Assembly (NCBI RefSeq): GCF_002006355.2
Contig: NZ_CP096980.1
Span: 4,216,001-4,280,000, forward strand
DNA from: Clostridium felsineum DSM 794
GTDB lineage: Bacteria; Bacillota; Clostridia; Clostridiales; Clostridiaceae
DNA length: 64,000 nucleotides
Direction: 5' to 3'
Positions 54,880 through 64,000 of the stretch are shown in pieces; within the stretch, counting starts at the first letter, position 1; every line of letters starts with the position of its first letter. Made by a program: the position numbers and the translations under genes. The notes beneath the pieces were generated by a model that was not told the origin of the DNA, did not search any database, and worked only from the letters and a program-made list of their open reading frames with translations.

Positions 54880-55760
54880 AGTTTTTTACCACCTTTATTA
54901 ATATCCTCATCGATATCTCTATGATCTATATTCACTGTTTCACCATCATTTTTAAGTCTTTCATAGATTTCATTTGCAATGGTAACAGAACGATGTCTTC
55001 CACCTGTACATCCTATAGAAACTATGAGTTGTCTTTTACCTTCCTTCAAATAGTTAGGAATTAAAAATTTCAATAATTCTTCTATTCTATTAACGAATTC
55101 TTTAGTTTGATCAAAAGACATAACATAATCTCTAACTGGCTCTTCTATTCCAGAAAAGCGTTTTAGTTCTGGTATATAGAATGGATTTGGTAAAAATCTA
55201 ACATCAAATACTAAATCTGAATCTACTGGAATTCCATATTTAAAGCCAAAGGATACCACAGTTACAATAAGTTTGCTTTCGATTTGACCTTCTTCTTGAT
55301 AAATTGAGTTTATTTTTTCTCTCAATTCCCTTGTCGCTAATTTGGAAGTATCTATAACATTACTTGCCATACCATATATAGCTTTAAGTTTTCTACGTTC
55401 AAGCTGTATTCCATTTAATATTCTTCCATTTGGTGCTAGTGGATGCTTTCTTCTTGATTCTTTAAATCTTTTTATTAAAACCTCATTATCTGCGTCTAAA
55501 AATAAAATTTCATATTTATATCCTGATTCCTTAAGGTATTTTAAACTTTCAGAAAGATTATCAAAAAATTCTCCTCCTCTTATATCAATAACAAGCGCTA
55601 TCTTGTTAATTTTGCTTTCAGTTTCATAACATATCTGTGCAAACTTAGGTATTAACGCTGGAGGTAAATTATCAATGCAAAAATATCCAAGATCCTCAAG
55701 GCTTCTTATTGCCTGTGTTTTCCCTGCACCTGACAAGCCTGTAACAATAACAAATCTCAT
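54876..55760 (-). CDS. rapZ: RNase adapter / nucleotide-binding protein RapZ (YvcJ)
   Basis: A 294-residue P-loop protein. Walker A GLSGAGKT is at residues 8-15, a Walker-B-like VIDIRG follows near 60, and the C-terminal domain holds the conserved VSIGCTGGRHRSV. In E. coli RapZ guides RNase E to a GlmZ RNA; in Firmicutes the YvcJ version hydrolyses GTP and its target is less clear. Translationally coupled to yvcK. AGGAGG lies upstream of the ATG. Confidence 0.95.
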   Translation of the reverse strand: MRFVIVTGLSGAGKTQAIRSLEDLGYFCIDNLPPALIPKFAQICYETESKINKIALVIDIRGGEFFDNLSESLKYLKESGYKYEILFLDADNEVLIKRFKESRRKHPLAPNGRILNGIQLERRKLKAIYGMASNVIDTSKLATRELREKINSIYQEEGQIESKLIVTVVSFGFKYGIPVDSDLVFDVRFLPNPFYIPELKRFSGIEEPVRDYVMSFDQTKEFVNRIEELLKFLIPNYLKEGKRQLIVSIGCTGGRHRSVTIANEIYERLKNDGETVNIDHRDIDEDINKGGKKL

Positions 55761-55830
55761 AAAACTCGGCCTCCTTATTTGTCTATTTATAGAATTTTTC
55801 TATATATCTTTATTAATTAATTATAGCATA

Positions 55831-55869
55831 AAAGTGACTGTAGGTGTTTATTCTAATCACAGTCACTTT
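55831..55869. terminator. Possible terminator between murB and rapZ
   Basis: A perfect 11-bp inverted repeat (55831-55841 and 55859-55869) with a 17-base loop. The T run is poor, so it may only partly stop transcripts coming from murB. Confidence 0.5.
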
Positions 55870-55933
55870 CAAATAATTAATGTGATTTCTCACTATATTT
55901 TTTACATATATAATTCAATAATACTACTATATT

Positions 55934-56851
55934 TTATTTATCTTCTCCTATAATTCTAACTTCTGTATCTAGTTCAACATTAAATTTTGTTTTTACTGTA
56001 CGCTGTACAAAACTTATTAGTTCTAATATATCTTTTGCTGTTGCATTATTTTTATTTATAATAAATCCAGAATGTTTATCAGATACTTGTGCTCCTCCTA
56101 TACCTTTACCCTTAAGTCCACTGTCTTCTATAAGTTTAGCTGCAAAATGTCCAACAGGTCTTTTAAAAGTACTTCCAGCAGAAGGGTACTCCAAAGGTTG
56201 TTTTTCAATTCTTCTCCTCATTAAATCATCAATTCTACTACCTATCTTTTCTTTATCTCCACTATCTAAGTTAAAAGAAACCTCTAAAGCTATATATTTA
56301 TGCTTTAATATAGCACTTGTTCTATATCCAAATTCAAGCTCATTCTTGCTAATTCTTCTCATTTTACCTTTGTTATCTATAACAAGAACGCTTTCAACTA
56401 CATTCGAAATTTCTCCATTGTATGCCCCAGCATTCATTGCAACTGCTCCTCCAACGCTACCTGGTATGCCACATGCAAATTCAAGTCCTGTAAGCGATTT
56501 ATCTCTAGCCTTCCTGCTTAGGTATCCAAGTGGTACTCCACAGCCTGCAATAATTTTATTATTACCAATTTGTAATTTATTTAATTTTAATAATTTTATA
56601 GCTACTCCTCTTATGCCTCCATCTTTAACAAGAAGATTAGAGCCATTTCCAAGTATATAATAGTTAACATCATATTTTTCACAAAGTTCTATTGTTTTAC
56701 TTATTTCTTCATATTTTTCTGGCATCACTAAAACATCTACAGGTCCACCAACCTTGAAAGAAGTGTGATTTTTCATTGGAACATCAATCTGAAGATTATC
56801 CTTTTTTATAATACCTTTTAATGCTGCTATAAAATCTTGAAAGTAATCCAT
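55934..56851 (-). CDS. murB: UDP-N-acetylmuramate dehydrogenase (MurB)
   Basis: A 305-residue FAD enzyme reducing UDP-GlcNAc-enolpyruvate to UDP-MurNAc in peptidoglycan synthesis. FAD-binding stretches SFKVGGPVDVLV and GNGSNLLVKDGG, the substrate region GCGVPLGYLSRKA..LEFACGIPGSVGGAVAMNAG, and the catalytic YPSAGSTFKRP are intact; the form is the short Firmicute type IIb. The start at 56851 has GAGGAG about 8 bases upstream; a TTG 5 codons earlier is unlikely. Confidence 0.95.
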   Translation of the reverse strand: MDYFQDFIAALKGIIKKDNLQIDVPMKNHTSFKVGGPVDVLVMPEKYEEISKTIELCEKYDVNYYILGNGSNLLVKDGGIRGVAIKLLKLNKLQIGNNKIIAGCGVPLGYLSRKARDKSLTGLEFACGIPGSVGGAVAMNAGAYNGEISNVVESVLVIDNKGKMRRISKNELEFGYRTSAILKHKYIALEVSFNLDSGDKEKIGSRIDDLMRRRIEKQPLEYPSAGSTFKRPVGHFAAKLIEDSGLKGKGIGGAQVSDKHSGFIINKNNATAKDILELISFVQRTVKTKFNVELDTEVRIIGEDK

Positions 56852-56904
56852 AGTACATCTCCTCAAATTATTAATATAAAGTTAGTATAATTTAAAATAT
56901 AGGC

Positions 56905-57639
56905 TTATTCAAGATTAAAATTCTCAAGTTTACCTTTACCTTTTAAATATTCAACTATTTTTTTCTCATTTGTATTCATAATAAGTTCTTCTGGCATTTT
57001 TGCACTATCCACTAGCTCTTTTACTTTATCAAAGTTTCCTATAGTAAAACTTATATGAGAATCCGTCCCAAGAATTACTCTTACTCCTTTTTCTTTGCAA
57101 GCTTGTGCTATTTTTATGCAGTTATCATAGCTTCCTTCTCTAGAGCCACTTAACGAACCATTATTTATTTCTATAAGTATATTTTTTTCTTTAGCTTTAT
57201 CAACTATAGCGTCTATGTCTATAGGGTAAACTGGATTACCTAGATGTCCTAAAATATCTATATTAGGATTATCCATAGCATTTAATACTGCTGTTGTATT
57301 ATATTCTTTATCACCTGGTTCAATACAAACATCATGTAAGCTTGCAATAATGTAATCAAGTTTATTCTGTATAATTTCAGGAATATCTAGCTCCCCATTA
57401 ATATTTAAAATATTAGCCTCACAGCCTTTTAATACTGTAACACCATAAACTTCTCTTGGTATCTTATCCATGTTTCCAAAATACCATATATGGGGTGCTC
57501 CCGGCATTTTAGGTCCATGTTCTGAAGTTCCCATTATTTTTATTCCTACTTCAGATGCTTGTTTTATATTTTCAAGTAAAGTGGTATATGCATGCCCACT
57601 TACTATAGTATGCGTATGTAAATCAATAAGGTATTTCAA
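56905..57639 (-). CDS. PHP-domain phosphatase (YcdX-like)
   Basis: About 244 residues. The metal residues of a PHP phosphoesterase are visible: DLHTHT near the start, the GTSEHGP site, KGCEANI, the ASLHD and ILGHLGNP loops, and LGTDSH near the end. It is the YcdX type that binds three metals, often Zn. I start at a TTG at 57639 (KYLIDLHTHT follows), because GGGAGAG from the end of uvrC lies 6-7 bases upstream; no ATG is suitably placed. Substrate unknown. Coupled to uvrC by a four-base gap. Confidence 0.85.
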   Translation of the reverse strand: MKYLIDLHTHTIVSGHAYTTLLENIKQASEVGIKIMGTSEHGPKMPGAPHIWYFGNMDKIPREVYGVTVLKGCEANILNINGELDIPEIIQNKLDYIIASLHDVCIEPGDKEYNTTAVLNAMDNPNIDILGHLGNPVYPIDIDAIVDKAKEKNILIEINNGSLSGSREGSYDNCIKIAQACKEKGVRVILGTDSHISFTIGNFDKVKELVDSAKMPEELIMNTNEKKIVEYLKGKGKLENFNLE

Positions 57640-57643
57640 TTTT

Positions 57644-59515
57644 TCACTCTCCCTTTCTTCCCCTAAAATAACTAACAATACTTTCTGCAGCTTTTTTGTC
57701 TATAGAAGGTGTCTTGATGAGTTCTTCATATGTTGCCTTTTTAATATTGTCTATACTTCCAAAGGTCTTTAATAATGCCTTTCTTCTTTTATCCCCTACA
57801 TAAGGGATATCGTCAAGTACAGAATGAAGAACTCTCTTATCTCTAAGACTTCGATGATATGTAATTGCAAATCTATGTACCTCATCCTGAACTCTAGTAA
57901 CAAAATTAATTATTTTTCTATTGGATTTTATGTTTATTTCATTGTTGTTATATATAATACCTCTAGTATTATGCCTATCGTCCTTAACCATACCACATAC
58001 AGGAATATCTATATTAAACTCTTTAAGTACCTCAAGCGCTATATTTACTTGACCTTTTCCTCCATCCATAAGTATAAGATCAGGAAAGACACAAAACTTA
58101 CCCGCACTAAGTGGGAGGTTTTTATCAACTATAGAATTAACCTCCTCTAACCCATGTTTAAATCTTCGTGTCAAAATTTCTCGCATACTGTCATAATCAT
58201 TGGCACCTTTTACTGTTTTAATTTTAAAACGTCTATAGTCACTATTCTTAGGTTTTCCGTCTTCAAACACAATCATAGAACCAACGGAATCCACTCCTTG
58301 AATATTTGAAATATCGTAAGCCTCTATTCTATGTGGAACCTCTTCAAGTCCAATAACCTCTGTCATTTCTATAAGTATGTTTTCATTTAACCTTTTATCA
58401 CTCAAAAGCTTTATTTTAAATTTTTCTAGGGTGATTTTAGAATTTCTTCTAACCATCTCAATTATATCTTTCTTTTCTCCCTTTTGCGGAATTTTAACTT
58501 CAACCTTTGAACCTCTTTTCATTGTAAGCCAATTCTCTAAAAGTTTCAAATCCTCTACAGCAGAAACATATATACTCTTAGGAACATATGCCGTTCCACT
58601 ATAAAATTCTTTTATAAATTCCCCTATTATGTCACCCTCTGTTTCTCCTTGAGTATTTTCAAACATAAAATGTTCTCTTCCAACAATTTTTCCTGATCTT
58701 AAAAAGAATACTTGAACACATGTATCCTTTTCATCGCTATACGCACTTATATAATCCTCGTTTTCAAAATTTCCTATTATTATTTTTTGTTTTTCTGTTA
58801 CCTTTTGCGCAGCTAGCATCTTATCTCTGATTTCCGCTGCTTTTTCAAATTCTAGTTCTATAGAAGCCTTTTCCATCTCATCTTTTAATTCTCTTATTAT
58901 ATTATTATCTCTTCCTGTTATAAGTCCAATAGCTTTTTTTATTATTTTACCATACTCTTCTTTACTTATATAGCCTGCACATGGAGCTTTACATCTTTTT
59001 ATATGGTAATTAAGGCAAGGTCTTACTTTTTCTCCATCTTCTTTTATATACTTTTTGCAGGTTCTTATAGGAAAAATTTTTCTCATTAGCTCTACTGTTT
59101 CATGTACTGCTGAAACATCTGGATAAGGTCCAAAATATTTAGCACCATCCTTAACCATATTTCTAGTAACAATAATTCTAGGAAAATCTTCATTCGTAGT
59201 TACCTTTATGAATGGATAATGCTTATCATCCTTTAACAAAATATTATAACGGGGTTTATACTTTTTTATTAGATTACATTCTAAAATCAGAGCTTCAATT
59301 TCAGAATCTGTAACTATATATTCAAATTCAGAAATATTCTTAACCATTGCTTTTACTTTTTCAGAATGATTTTTAGAACTTCTAAAATATTGCCTAACCC
59401 TATTTTTTAGTATTTTTGCTTTTCCAACATATATTACTTCTCCAAGAGAATTTTTCATTATGTAAACTCCAGGTTTATCCGGAAGAGTTTTTAACTGATA
59501 CTCAAAATCAAACAT
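57644..59515 (-). CDS. uvrC: Excinuclease ABC subunit C
   Basis: A 623-residue nucleotide-excision-repair nuclease making both incisions around a lesion. Seen in order: GIY-YIG nuclease (KPGVYIMKNSLGEVIYVGKA), the Cys-containing CLNYHIKRCKAPC region, the UVR domain (MEKASIELEFEKAAEIRDKM), the RNase-H-like second nuclease (YDISNIQG; DGGKGQ), and a C-terminal helix-hairpin-helix pair (LLKTFGSIDNIKKATYEEL). I take the second Met at 59515, because AAGGAGG is 7 bases upstream; the first, at 59521, is only one base from it. Confidence 0.96.
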   Translation of the reverse strand: MFDFEYQLKTLPDKPGVYIMKNSLGEVIYVGKAKILKNRVRQYFRSSKNHSEKVKAMVKNISEFEYIVTDSEIEALILECNLIKKYKPRYNILLKDDKHYPFIKVTTNEDFPRIIVTRNMVKDGAKYFGPYPDVSAVHETVELMRKIFPIRTCKKYIKEDGEKVRPCLNYHIKRCKAPCAGYISKEEYGKIIKKAIGLITGRDNNIIRELKDEMEKASIELEFEKAAEIRDKMLAAQKVTEKQKIIIGNFENEDYISAYSDEKDTCVQVFFLRSGKIVGREHFMFENTQGETEGDIIGEFIKEFYSGTAYVPKSIYVSAVEDLKLLENWLTMKRGSKVEVKIPQKGEKKDIIEMVRRNSKITLEKFKIKLLSDKRLNENILIEMTEVIGLEEVPHRIEAYDISNIQGVDSVGSMIVFEDGKPKNSDYRRFKIKTVKGANDYDSMREILTRRFKHGLEEVNSIVDKNLPLSAGKFCVFPDLILMDGGKGQVNIALEVLKEFNIDIPVCGMVKDDRHNTRGIIYNNNEINIKSNRKIINFVTRVQDEVHRFAITYHRSLRDKRVLHSVLDDIPYVGDKRRKALLKTFGSIDNIKKATYEELIKTPSIDKKAAESIVSYFRGRKGE

Positions 59516-59527
59516 AGCCATGCCTCC

Positions 59528-60136
59528 TTAGGTTCCAAAGATAGCTGGAAGTCTATATATTATGTATAGTAAACTTAGTATTGTCAAAAGCGTTTCAATT
59601 AATTTACCCTTTGTTGAACCAACACTAAAAGTACATGAAAATTTATAATTTTTTTTCTTAAAAGGATATAAAAGCGGTATACCTCTTGAGGTACTCATAT
59701 CGCATAAGAGATGTAGTGTATAACCGGCCATAAAATAGTATATGATAACATGCATGTTATATTTATTTGCAACATATCCAACCAAAACAGTACAAACTAT
59801 CATTCCTGCTAAACTATGCATAAGACCGTTTCTATGTGAGGAAAGAGCAATCAAAAAAAGAAGAGCGCCGAGAATATAAAGCATAAATATATGTAATCTA
59901 CGGTAGTTTAAAAATATGATAAGAGCTCCAAAAGAACTGTAAACGAGAGTCTTTATAAATTTGCTTCTTATAGGCAATATGTATTTATTTAATATACTTT
60001 TAGGATGATCAATGTCAGGAAGTAATGAGGCTGTAATAATAAGCCCCATACCTACTGCATTAAATCCTCCTGGCAACTTTGTAGCTAACGCTACTCCCAC
60101 TGCCGCACCAATTCCAGCATGAGTTTTTCCTGTCAT
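59528..60136 (-). CDS. YdjM-like membrane metal-dependent hydrolase
   Basis: A 202-residue membrane protein of the DUF457/YdjM family: the opening MTGKTHAGIGAAVG, the SLLPDIDHPKS motif, the SHRNGLMHSL motif and the YTLHLLCDMSTSRG motif hold the His and Asp residues that may bind a metal. Four or five hydrophobic segments. The E. coli relative is linked to the SOS response; activity not established. Between PBP and uvrC in the minus-strand series. Confidence 0.87.
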   Translation of the reverse strand: MTGKTHAGIGAAVGVALATKLPGGFNAVGMGLIITASLLPDIDHPKSILNKYILPIRSKFIKTLVYSSFGALIIFLNYRRLHIFMLYILGALLFLIALSSHRNGLMHSLAGMIVCTVLVGYVANKYNMHVIIYYFMAGYTLHLLCDMSTSRGIPLLYPFKKKNYKFSCTFSVGSTKGKLIETLLTILSLLYIIYRLPAIFGT

Positions 60137-60146
60137 TTACTCACCT

Positions 60147-61595
60147 TTATTTAGGAAGAGCCGTTTGGATTACTTTAGATGCAATTGTTGCCGCTGCTTT
60201 TCCTCCCTGGCCTCCATCCTCTACTATTACTGCTATTGCAACTTGAGGATTATCATAAGGAGCAAAACCTATGAACCATGAATGTGGTGGTGCATCTTTT
60301 CCATTTTCCTTATGATCAGCTGTACCTGTTTTTCCTGAAACCTGCACTCCATCAATAGCGGCATTTATACCTGTACCATCTTCTACAACTGTTTTCATTA
60401 AATCCTTCATTGTAGCGGCATTATCCTTAGACATTACAGTTCCTATGCTTTCCGGATCAAAAGTTTTTATTTTATCACCATTTGGAGATATTATCTCATT
60501 TACAACATGAGGCTTCATCATTACTCCATTATTAGCAACCGTACTAGCTACAAGCGCCATTTGCATTGGTGTAGCTAATACGCTTGCTTGACCTATAGCA
60601 CTCTGAGCCATATTACCTTTTTCATAGCTTTTCAATGTTGGAAATTTACTTTTATCAATTACAATTCCATCACAAGGAATGTCTTTGTTAAAATAAAAGG
60701 CTTCTGCTGTTTGCCTCAACTTATCATTTCCAAGTTGAAGTCCAATTTTACCAAAAACTACGTTACTTGATAAAACATATGCTCTTTTAAATCCTATTTC
60801 TCCAAAGGACTCTCCTTCAAAATCTCTTAAAGACTCTCTTGAGTTAAATGTAAGTACACCCGGATCATCAAAAGTCATACTTTGAATTCCTGGTATATTC
60901 TGAAGAGCACTTGTAGCAGTTATTGTTTTAAATGTAGATCCTGGTGGATATAAACCAGATACTGCTCTATTTAAAAGAGGTCTATTAGGATCACTATTAA
61001 GTGTAGACCAATTTGCTTTAAGTGCATCAGCATTTGGGTCATAGGATGGCTTAGAAACGGATGCCAATATTTCACCAGTCTTTGGATTAAGTACTACAAC
61101 TGCGCCTTTGTTATCTCCTAAAAGATTGTAAGCTGTTTGCTGTACATTATAATCAAGGGTTGTAACAAGATCCTCACCCCGTTTATCTTCCTCAGAAACC
61201 TTACCCTTATTCTTTATAAGCTTTGTAAGATACTGTCCTATCGTTTCGTCCTCAGCTCCCATTAGATACTGGTCATATTTATTTTCAAGTCCTGTTATTC
61301 CGTATTGTGGATTAACATATCCAAGTATATGAGAAAATACTTCTCCTCCTGTGTATTCTCTTTTTTGCGTCAACGTATTTACTCTTTCACTTTTTGTTAA
61401 TGGTTTTTTATTTCTATCATATATAGTTCCTCTTAGAACTTCATTTCTTTTTGCCCACAATCTTTTATTATCTGTATTATTAACTATTTTAGGTGAAACT
61501 ATTAATTCAAAATAAGTTATATAAGATATAGTAACAAAAAATATAACAAGAAAAATAAAAAGTACTTTTTTTATACTACTAGAAATATTATTCAC
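60147..61595 (-). CDS. Penicillin-binding protein, class B transpeptidase
   Basis: A 482-residue transpeptidase cross-linking peptidoglycan. One membrane helix (residues 10-30), a short dimerisation domain, then the transpeptidase with nucleophile S220 in PPGSTFK, the SSN triad (LSSNVVFG) and the KTG box (SGKTGTAD). The start is a GTG at 61595: GGAGG lies 8 bases upstream and it comes 2 bp after the ftsW-like stop. Class B PBPs pair with a SEDS polymerase, as here. Confidence 0.93.
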   Translation of the reverse strand: MNNISSSIKKVLFIFLVIFFVTISYITYFELIVSPKIVNNTDNKRLWAKRNEVLRGTIYDRNKKPLTKSERVNTLTQKREYTGGEVFSHILGYVNPQYGITGLENKYDQYLMGAEDETIGQYLTKLIKNKGKVSEEDKRGEDLVTTLDYNVQQTAYNLLGDNKGAVVVLNPKTGEILASVSKPSYDPNADALKANWSTLNSDPNRPLLNRAVSGLYPPGSTFKTITATSALQNIPGIQSMTFDDPGVLTFNSRESLRDFEGESFGEIGFKRAYVLSSNVVFGKIGLQLGNDKLRQTAEAFYFNKDIPCDGIVIDKSKFPTLKSYEKGNMAQSAIGQASVLATPMQMALVASTVANNGVMMKPHVVNEIISPNGDKIKTFDPESIGTVMSKDNAATMKDLMKTVVEDGTGINAAIDGVQVSGKTGTADHKENGKDAPPHSWFIGFAPYDNPQVAIAVIVEDGGQGGKAAATIASKVIQTALPK

Positions 61596-61596
61596 G

Positions 61597-62802
61597 TTAT
61601 CTTCCACCCTCCGATATCTTTTGCAAAATACCAAGCGCAACAAATATCATTATCATTGAACTTCCTCCTGCACTTATAAGTGGGAGCGTAATTCCTGTAA
61701 GCGGAATCATTCCTGTAACTCCTCCAACTATTATTATTACCTCTGAACCTATCATAGCACTATATCCAACAGCAAGGAGTCTAGAGAAATTATCCTCTGC
61801 TCTAACTGCCGCTCTCATACATCTGTAGAAAAGTAAAAAGTACAAAATCATTATGGCGTATCCCATAAGTGCTCCCATTTCTTCGCATACAGCTGAGAAT
61901 ATAAAATCCGATTCAGAAACTGGTACAAATTGAGGATATCCAAGTCCAAGTCCTGTTCCAAACAATCCTCCCCAGGCTATAGCATACATGGATTGCACTA
62001 ATTGATAGCTTTTATTACTTTTATATATCCACGGATGTTGCCATATTTCAACTCTAAGTCTAACATGTGCAAAAAGCTTATAGCTTATAACTGCTCCTAT
62101 TGCAAATAAAATAAAGCATACAACTATATATTTCTTCTTACCTGTTGCTATATAAAGCATAGTAATTGATATTACAAAGAATAATAGTGCCGAACCTAAA
62201 TCGTTTTGAAGCACCATAAAACCTAACGAAACCATTACTACAAAAGCTGGCTCTATAAGCTGTTTAAAATTTTTATATTTCTTTAGTGCTGCTGCAAGAT
62301 ATGCTACAAAAAATATCTTACCAAATTCCGATGGTTGAAATCCTAACGAACCTATGTATACCCAGTTTCTAGAACCATTTTTTTCTGTTCCCTTAAAAGT
62401 AGCCATAGCCATAAATATAAGACATATTACCATGTATACATATTTATACTTATCATACTTTTTAAGTTCTGGTAAAAGCACAACAATTAATATAAAAACA
62501 GCAATACCTGCAATAAACCATACTATTTGCTTAACTGCATAAGTTGGATTTAGTCTATACAATATTACAATACCTATGGAGGAAAGAATACATGCAAATA
62601 TCAGTAAATACTTATCTCCATCAGGGAAAAACTTTCTTAGTATAAAATGCGAATATCCCATCAAAAAACATATTACACCAAACATCACTAATGAGCCTAC
62701 ATCAAATGGATCTTTAAGCAATGATATATTAAGAAAACATATTAAACAGAAGAAATAAGTATATCTTAAAAGTTTTTTTTCGTCCTTCAAACTACTATTC
62801 AT
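61597..62802 (-). CDS. FtsW/RodA/SpoVE-family (SEDS) glycosyltransferase
   Basis: A 401-residue membrane protein with about ten helices and SEDS signatures (GSRNWVYIGSLGFQPSEFGKI; FVPVSESDFIFSAVCEEMG; PLTGITLPLISAGGSSM). It polymerises glycan strands from lipid II. Its stop is 2 bp from the GTG of the cognate class B PBP, so the two probably form a polymerase/transpeptidase pair for division or elongation. Which of the paralogues it represents cannot be told. Confidence 0.93.
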   Translation of the reverse strand: MNSSLKDEKKLLRYTYFFCLICFLNISLLKDPFDVGSLVMFGVICFLMGYSHFILRKFFPDGDKYLLIFACILSSIGIVILYRLNPTYAVKQIVWFIAGIAVFILIVVLLPELKKYDKYKYVYMVICLIFMAMATFKGTEKNGSRNWVYIGSLGFQPSEFGKIFFVAYLAAALKKYKNFKQLIEPAFVVMVSLGFMVLQNDLGSALLFFVISITMLYIATGKKKYIVVCFILFAIGAVISYKLFAHVRLRVEIWQHPWIYKSNKSYQLVQSMYAIAWGGLFGTGLGLGYPQFVPVSESDFIFSAVCEEMGALMGYAIMILYFLLFYRCMRAAVRAEDNFSRLLAVGYSAMIGSEVIIIVGGVTGMIPLTGITLPLISAGGSSMIMIFVALGILQKISEGGR

Positions 62803-62813
62803 TAAATTCTCAC

Positions 62814-63296
62814 CTATCCTATTACCTTAAAAACACTGCTTCCGATTTTTATCTCATCACCGGCTTTTATATATGCTTTACTTTTTATTTTTTGCCCATT
62901 AAGCACTGTACCGTTAGTACTATTTAGGTCTTCAAGAATATACTGATTATTTCTAAGATAAACCCTAGCATGATGACCGGAAACATAGCCTTCATTAAGC
63001 ATAATGGAATTATCATCTTTTCTTCCTATTGTTATTTCACGACTCACCGGAACAACCGAACCATTTCTTATTGATTCATTCATTCCTGAATCCACTACTT
63101 CAAGTCCAAAGGTCTTTCTTTTCCTACTACTTGTAGGTCTTTTATCTCCATTTTTCATATCCTTATACATTATTTTAAAAGCAGTGAATATTATTAAATA
63201 TACAATAGCTATTATTACAAACTTTAAAATTGTACTCATATTACTTAGGCTTGCACCAATCACTGCTAAAGAATTAATGTTGTATACAGAAAACAA
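62814..63296 (-). CDS. Membrane-anchored FHA-domain protein
   Basis: A 160-residue protein. One membrane helix at residues 21-43, a basic linker (KRPTSSRKRK), then a complete FHA domain with ITIGRKDDNSIML, VSGHHARVYL and LEDLNSTNGTVLNG. FHA domains bind phosphothreonine, so it may connect a Ser/Thr kinase to the wall-synthesis pair downstream (inferred from position). A TTG start at 63296 has AAGGTG 6 bases upstream; an ATG 19 codons later has no binding site. Confidence 0.88.
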   Translation of the reverse strand: MFSVYNINSLAVIGASLSNMSTILKFVIIAIVYLIIFTAFKIMYKDMKNGDKRPTSSRKRKTFGLEVVDSGMNESIRNGSVVPVSREITIGRKDDNSIMLNEGYVSGHHARVYLRNNQYILEDLNSTNGTVLNGQKIKSKAYIKAGDEIKIGSSVFKVIG

Positions 63297-63359
63297 TATT
63301 TAACACCTTCTTACGTTATAATTTCAAGCATAATACGTGCATTTTAATATACTTTTTCA

Positions 63360-64000
63360 TTATAACATTTTTTTTAGATATTGTCCTGTATATGACAAAG
63401 TATTTTCCGCCACCTTCTCAGGAGTTCCTGTACAAACTATAGTACCTCCTTTTTCTCCTCCTTCAGGTCCTAAATCCACAATGTAATCCGAACATTTTAT
63501 AACATCTAAATTATGTTCTATAACTACAACTGTGTTTCCCATGTCTGTAAGCCTTTGAAGTATACTTATAAGTCTTTTAACATCAGCTGTGTGAAGGCCC
63601 GTTGTAGGTTCATCAAGTATATATAGAGTTTTTCCTGTACTTCTTTTAGACAATTCATAAGCCAACTTTATTCTTTGAGCTTCTCCACCGGAAAGCTGAG
63701 TAGAAGGCTGACCTAATCTTACATATCCAAGTCCTACATCCATTAAGGTTTGAAGCTTATTTTTTATTCTAGGAAGATTTTCAAAGAACTTTAACGCTTC
63801 TCCTACTGTCATATTTAACAAATCATCTATATTCTTTTCCTTATATTTTATTTCCAATGTTTCTCTGTTATATCTTTTTCCTTTACATACATCACAAGGT
63901 ACATATACATCTGATAGGAACTGCATTTCAATTCTTACTATTCCATCACCCTTGCAAGCCTCGCATCTTCCACCTTTTACATTAAAGCTAAATCTACCTG
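63360..64000 (-). CDS. uvrA: Excinuclease ABC subunit A, C-terminal part (cut by the window edge)
   Basis: The last 213 codons of UvrA; the gene continues beyond the window on its 5' side. The second zinc finger is visible (CEACKGDG then CDVCKGKRY), followed by the second ATPase's signature (QLSGGEAQRIKLA), Walker B (LYILDEPTTGLH) and the switch His (VIEHNLDVIKCSD). UvrA scans DNA for damage and loads UvrB. It stands with uvrC in the same minus-strand series. Confidence 0.95.
   Translation of the reverse strand, partial: GRFSFNVKGGRCEACKGDGIVRIEMQFLSDVYVPCDVCKGKRYNRETLEIKYKEKNIDDLLNMTVGEALKFFENLPRIKNKLQTLMDVGLGYVRLGQPSTQLSGGEAQRIKLAYELSKRSTGKTLYILDEPTTGLHTADVKRLISILQRLTDMGNTVVVIEHNLDVIKCSDYIVDLGPEGGEKGGTIVCTGTPEKVAENTLSYTGQYLKKML

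Overview
The window looks like a chromosomal segment from a low-GC, anaerobic, Gram-positive bacterium of the genus Clostridium. Signs of this are the very AT-rich DNA, strong AGGAGG-type ribosome binding sites, short AT-flanked hairpin terminators, an oxygen-sensitive CO-dehydrogenase-like protein, DUF1540 and staygreen-family proteins, and the Firmicute order uvrA / FHA / ftsW / PBP / uvrC / PHP / murB / rapZ / yvcK / whiA / dnaE / pfkA / pyk. From general knowledge this order resembles Clostridium acetobutylicum and its pectin-degrading relatives. The species is an inference.

Layout. 1-9.2 kb: small accessory genes (VOC protein, LysR regulator, metallo-hydrolase, DMT exporter with divergent AraC regulator), then an ABC transporter plus two-component system that resembles lantibiotic-immunity modules (CprABC-RK / LanFEG). 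9.2-15.8 kb: LacZ, a coiled-coil protein beside a broken acetyltransferase, an orphan CooS-like protein with altered metal ligands, and a maltose-O-acetyltransferase-type enzyme. 16-18.7 kb: a radical SAM protein, then a decayed stretch with a beheaded sirtuin, a copy of the tail of the rRNA methyltransferase gene found at 39.6 kb, and an unknown 139-residue protein. 18.7-24 kb: a more GC-rich HTH / response regulator / kinase / MacB-type ABC operon, probably acquired. 24-29.2 kb: a small membrane peptide, a TetR-controlled glycosyltransferase, a staygreen homologue, a GNAT enzyme, MscL and a lipoprotein. 29.3-38 kb: a secreted pectin block (beta-helix protein with five FN3 repeats, pectin methylesterase, S-layer-type rhamnogalacturonan acetylesterase) separated by long sequences without genes. 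39.5-64 kb: housekeeping genes, nearly all on the minus strand: RlmD-type methyltransferase, HAD phosphatase, DUF1540, an epimerase, dihydroorotase, pyruvate kinase, phosphofructokinase, DnaE, a CBS/hotdog regulator, WhiA, YvcK, RapZ, MurB, a PHP phosphatase, UvrC, a YdjM-like protein, PBP, FtsW/RodA, FHA and the C-terminal part of UvrA.

How the genes work together. The pectin block would remove methyl and acetyl esters from plant pectin outside the cell, and the beta-helix protein may bind or cleave the backbone. LacZ and the sugar acetyltransferase would act on sugars inside the cell. Two ABC/two-component modules and the TetR/glycosyltransferase pair look like defences against antimicrobial compounds. 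The right third combines cell-wall synthesis and its control, DNA repair and replication, and the lower half of glycolysis.

The most unusual item is the CooS-like protein. By eye it carries Glu where CO dehydrogenase has one C-cluster Cys, which makes its ligand set resemble hybrid-cluster protein, and it has no accessory genes beside it. No complete new multi-gene system could be demonstrated. All assignments come from reading motifs by eye; no database search was run.
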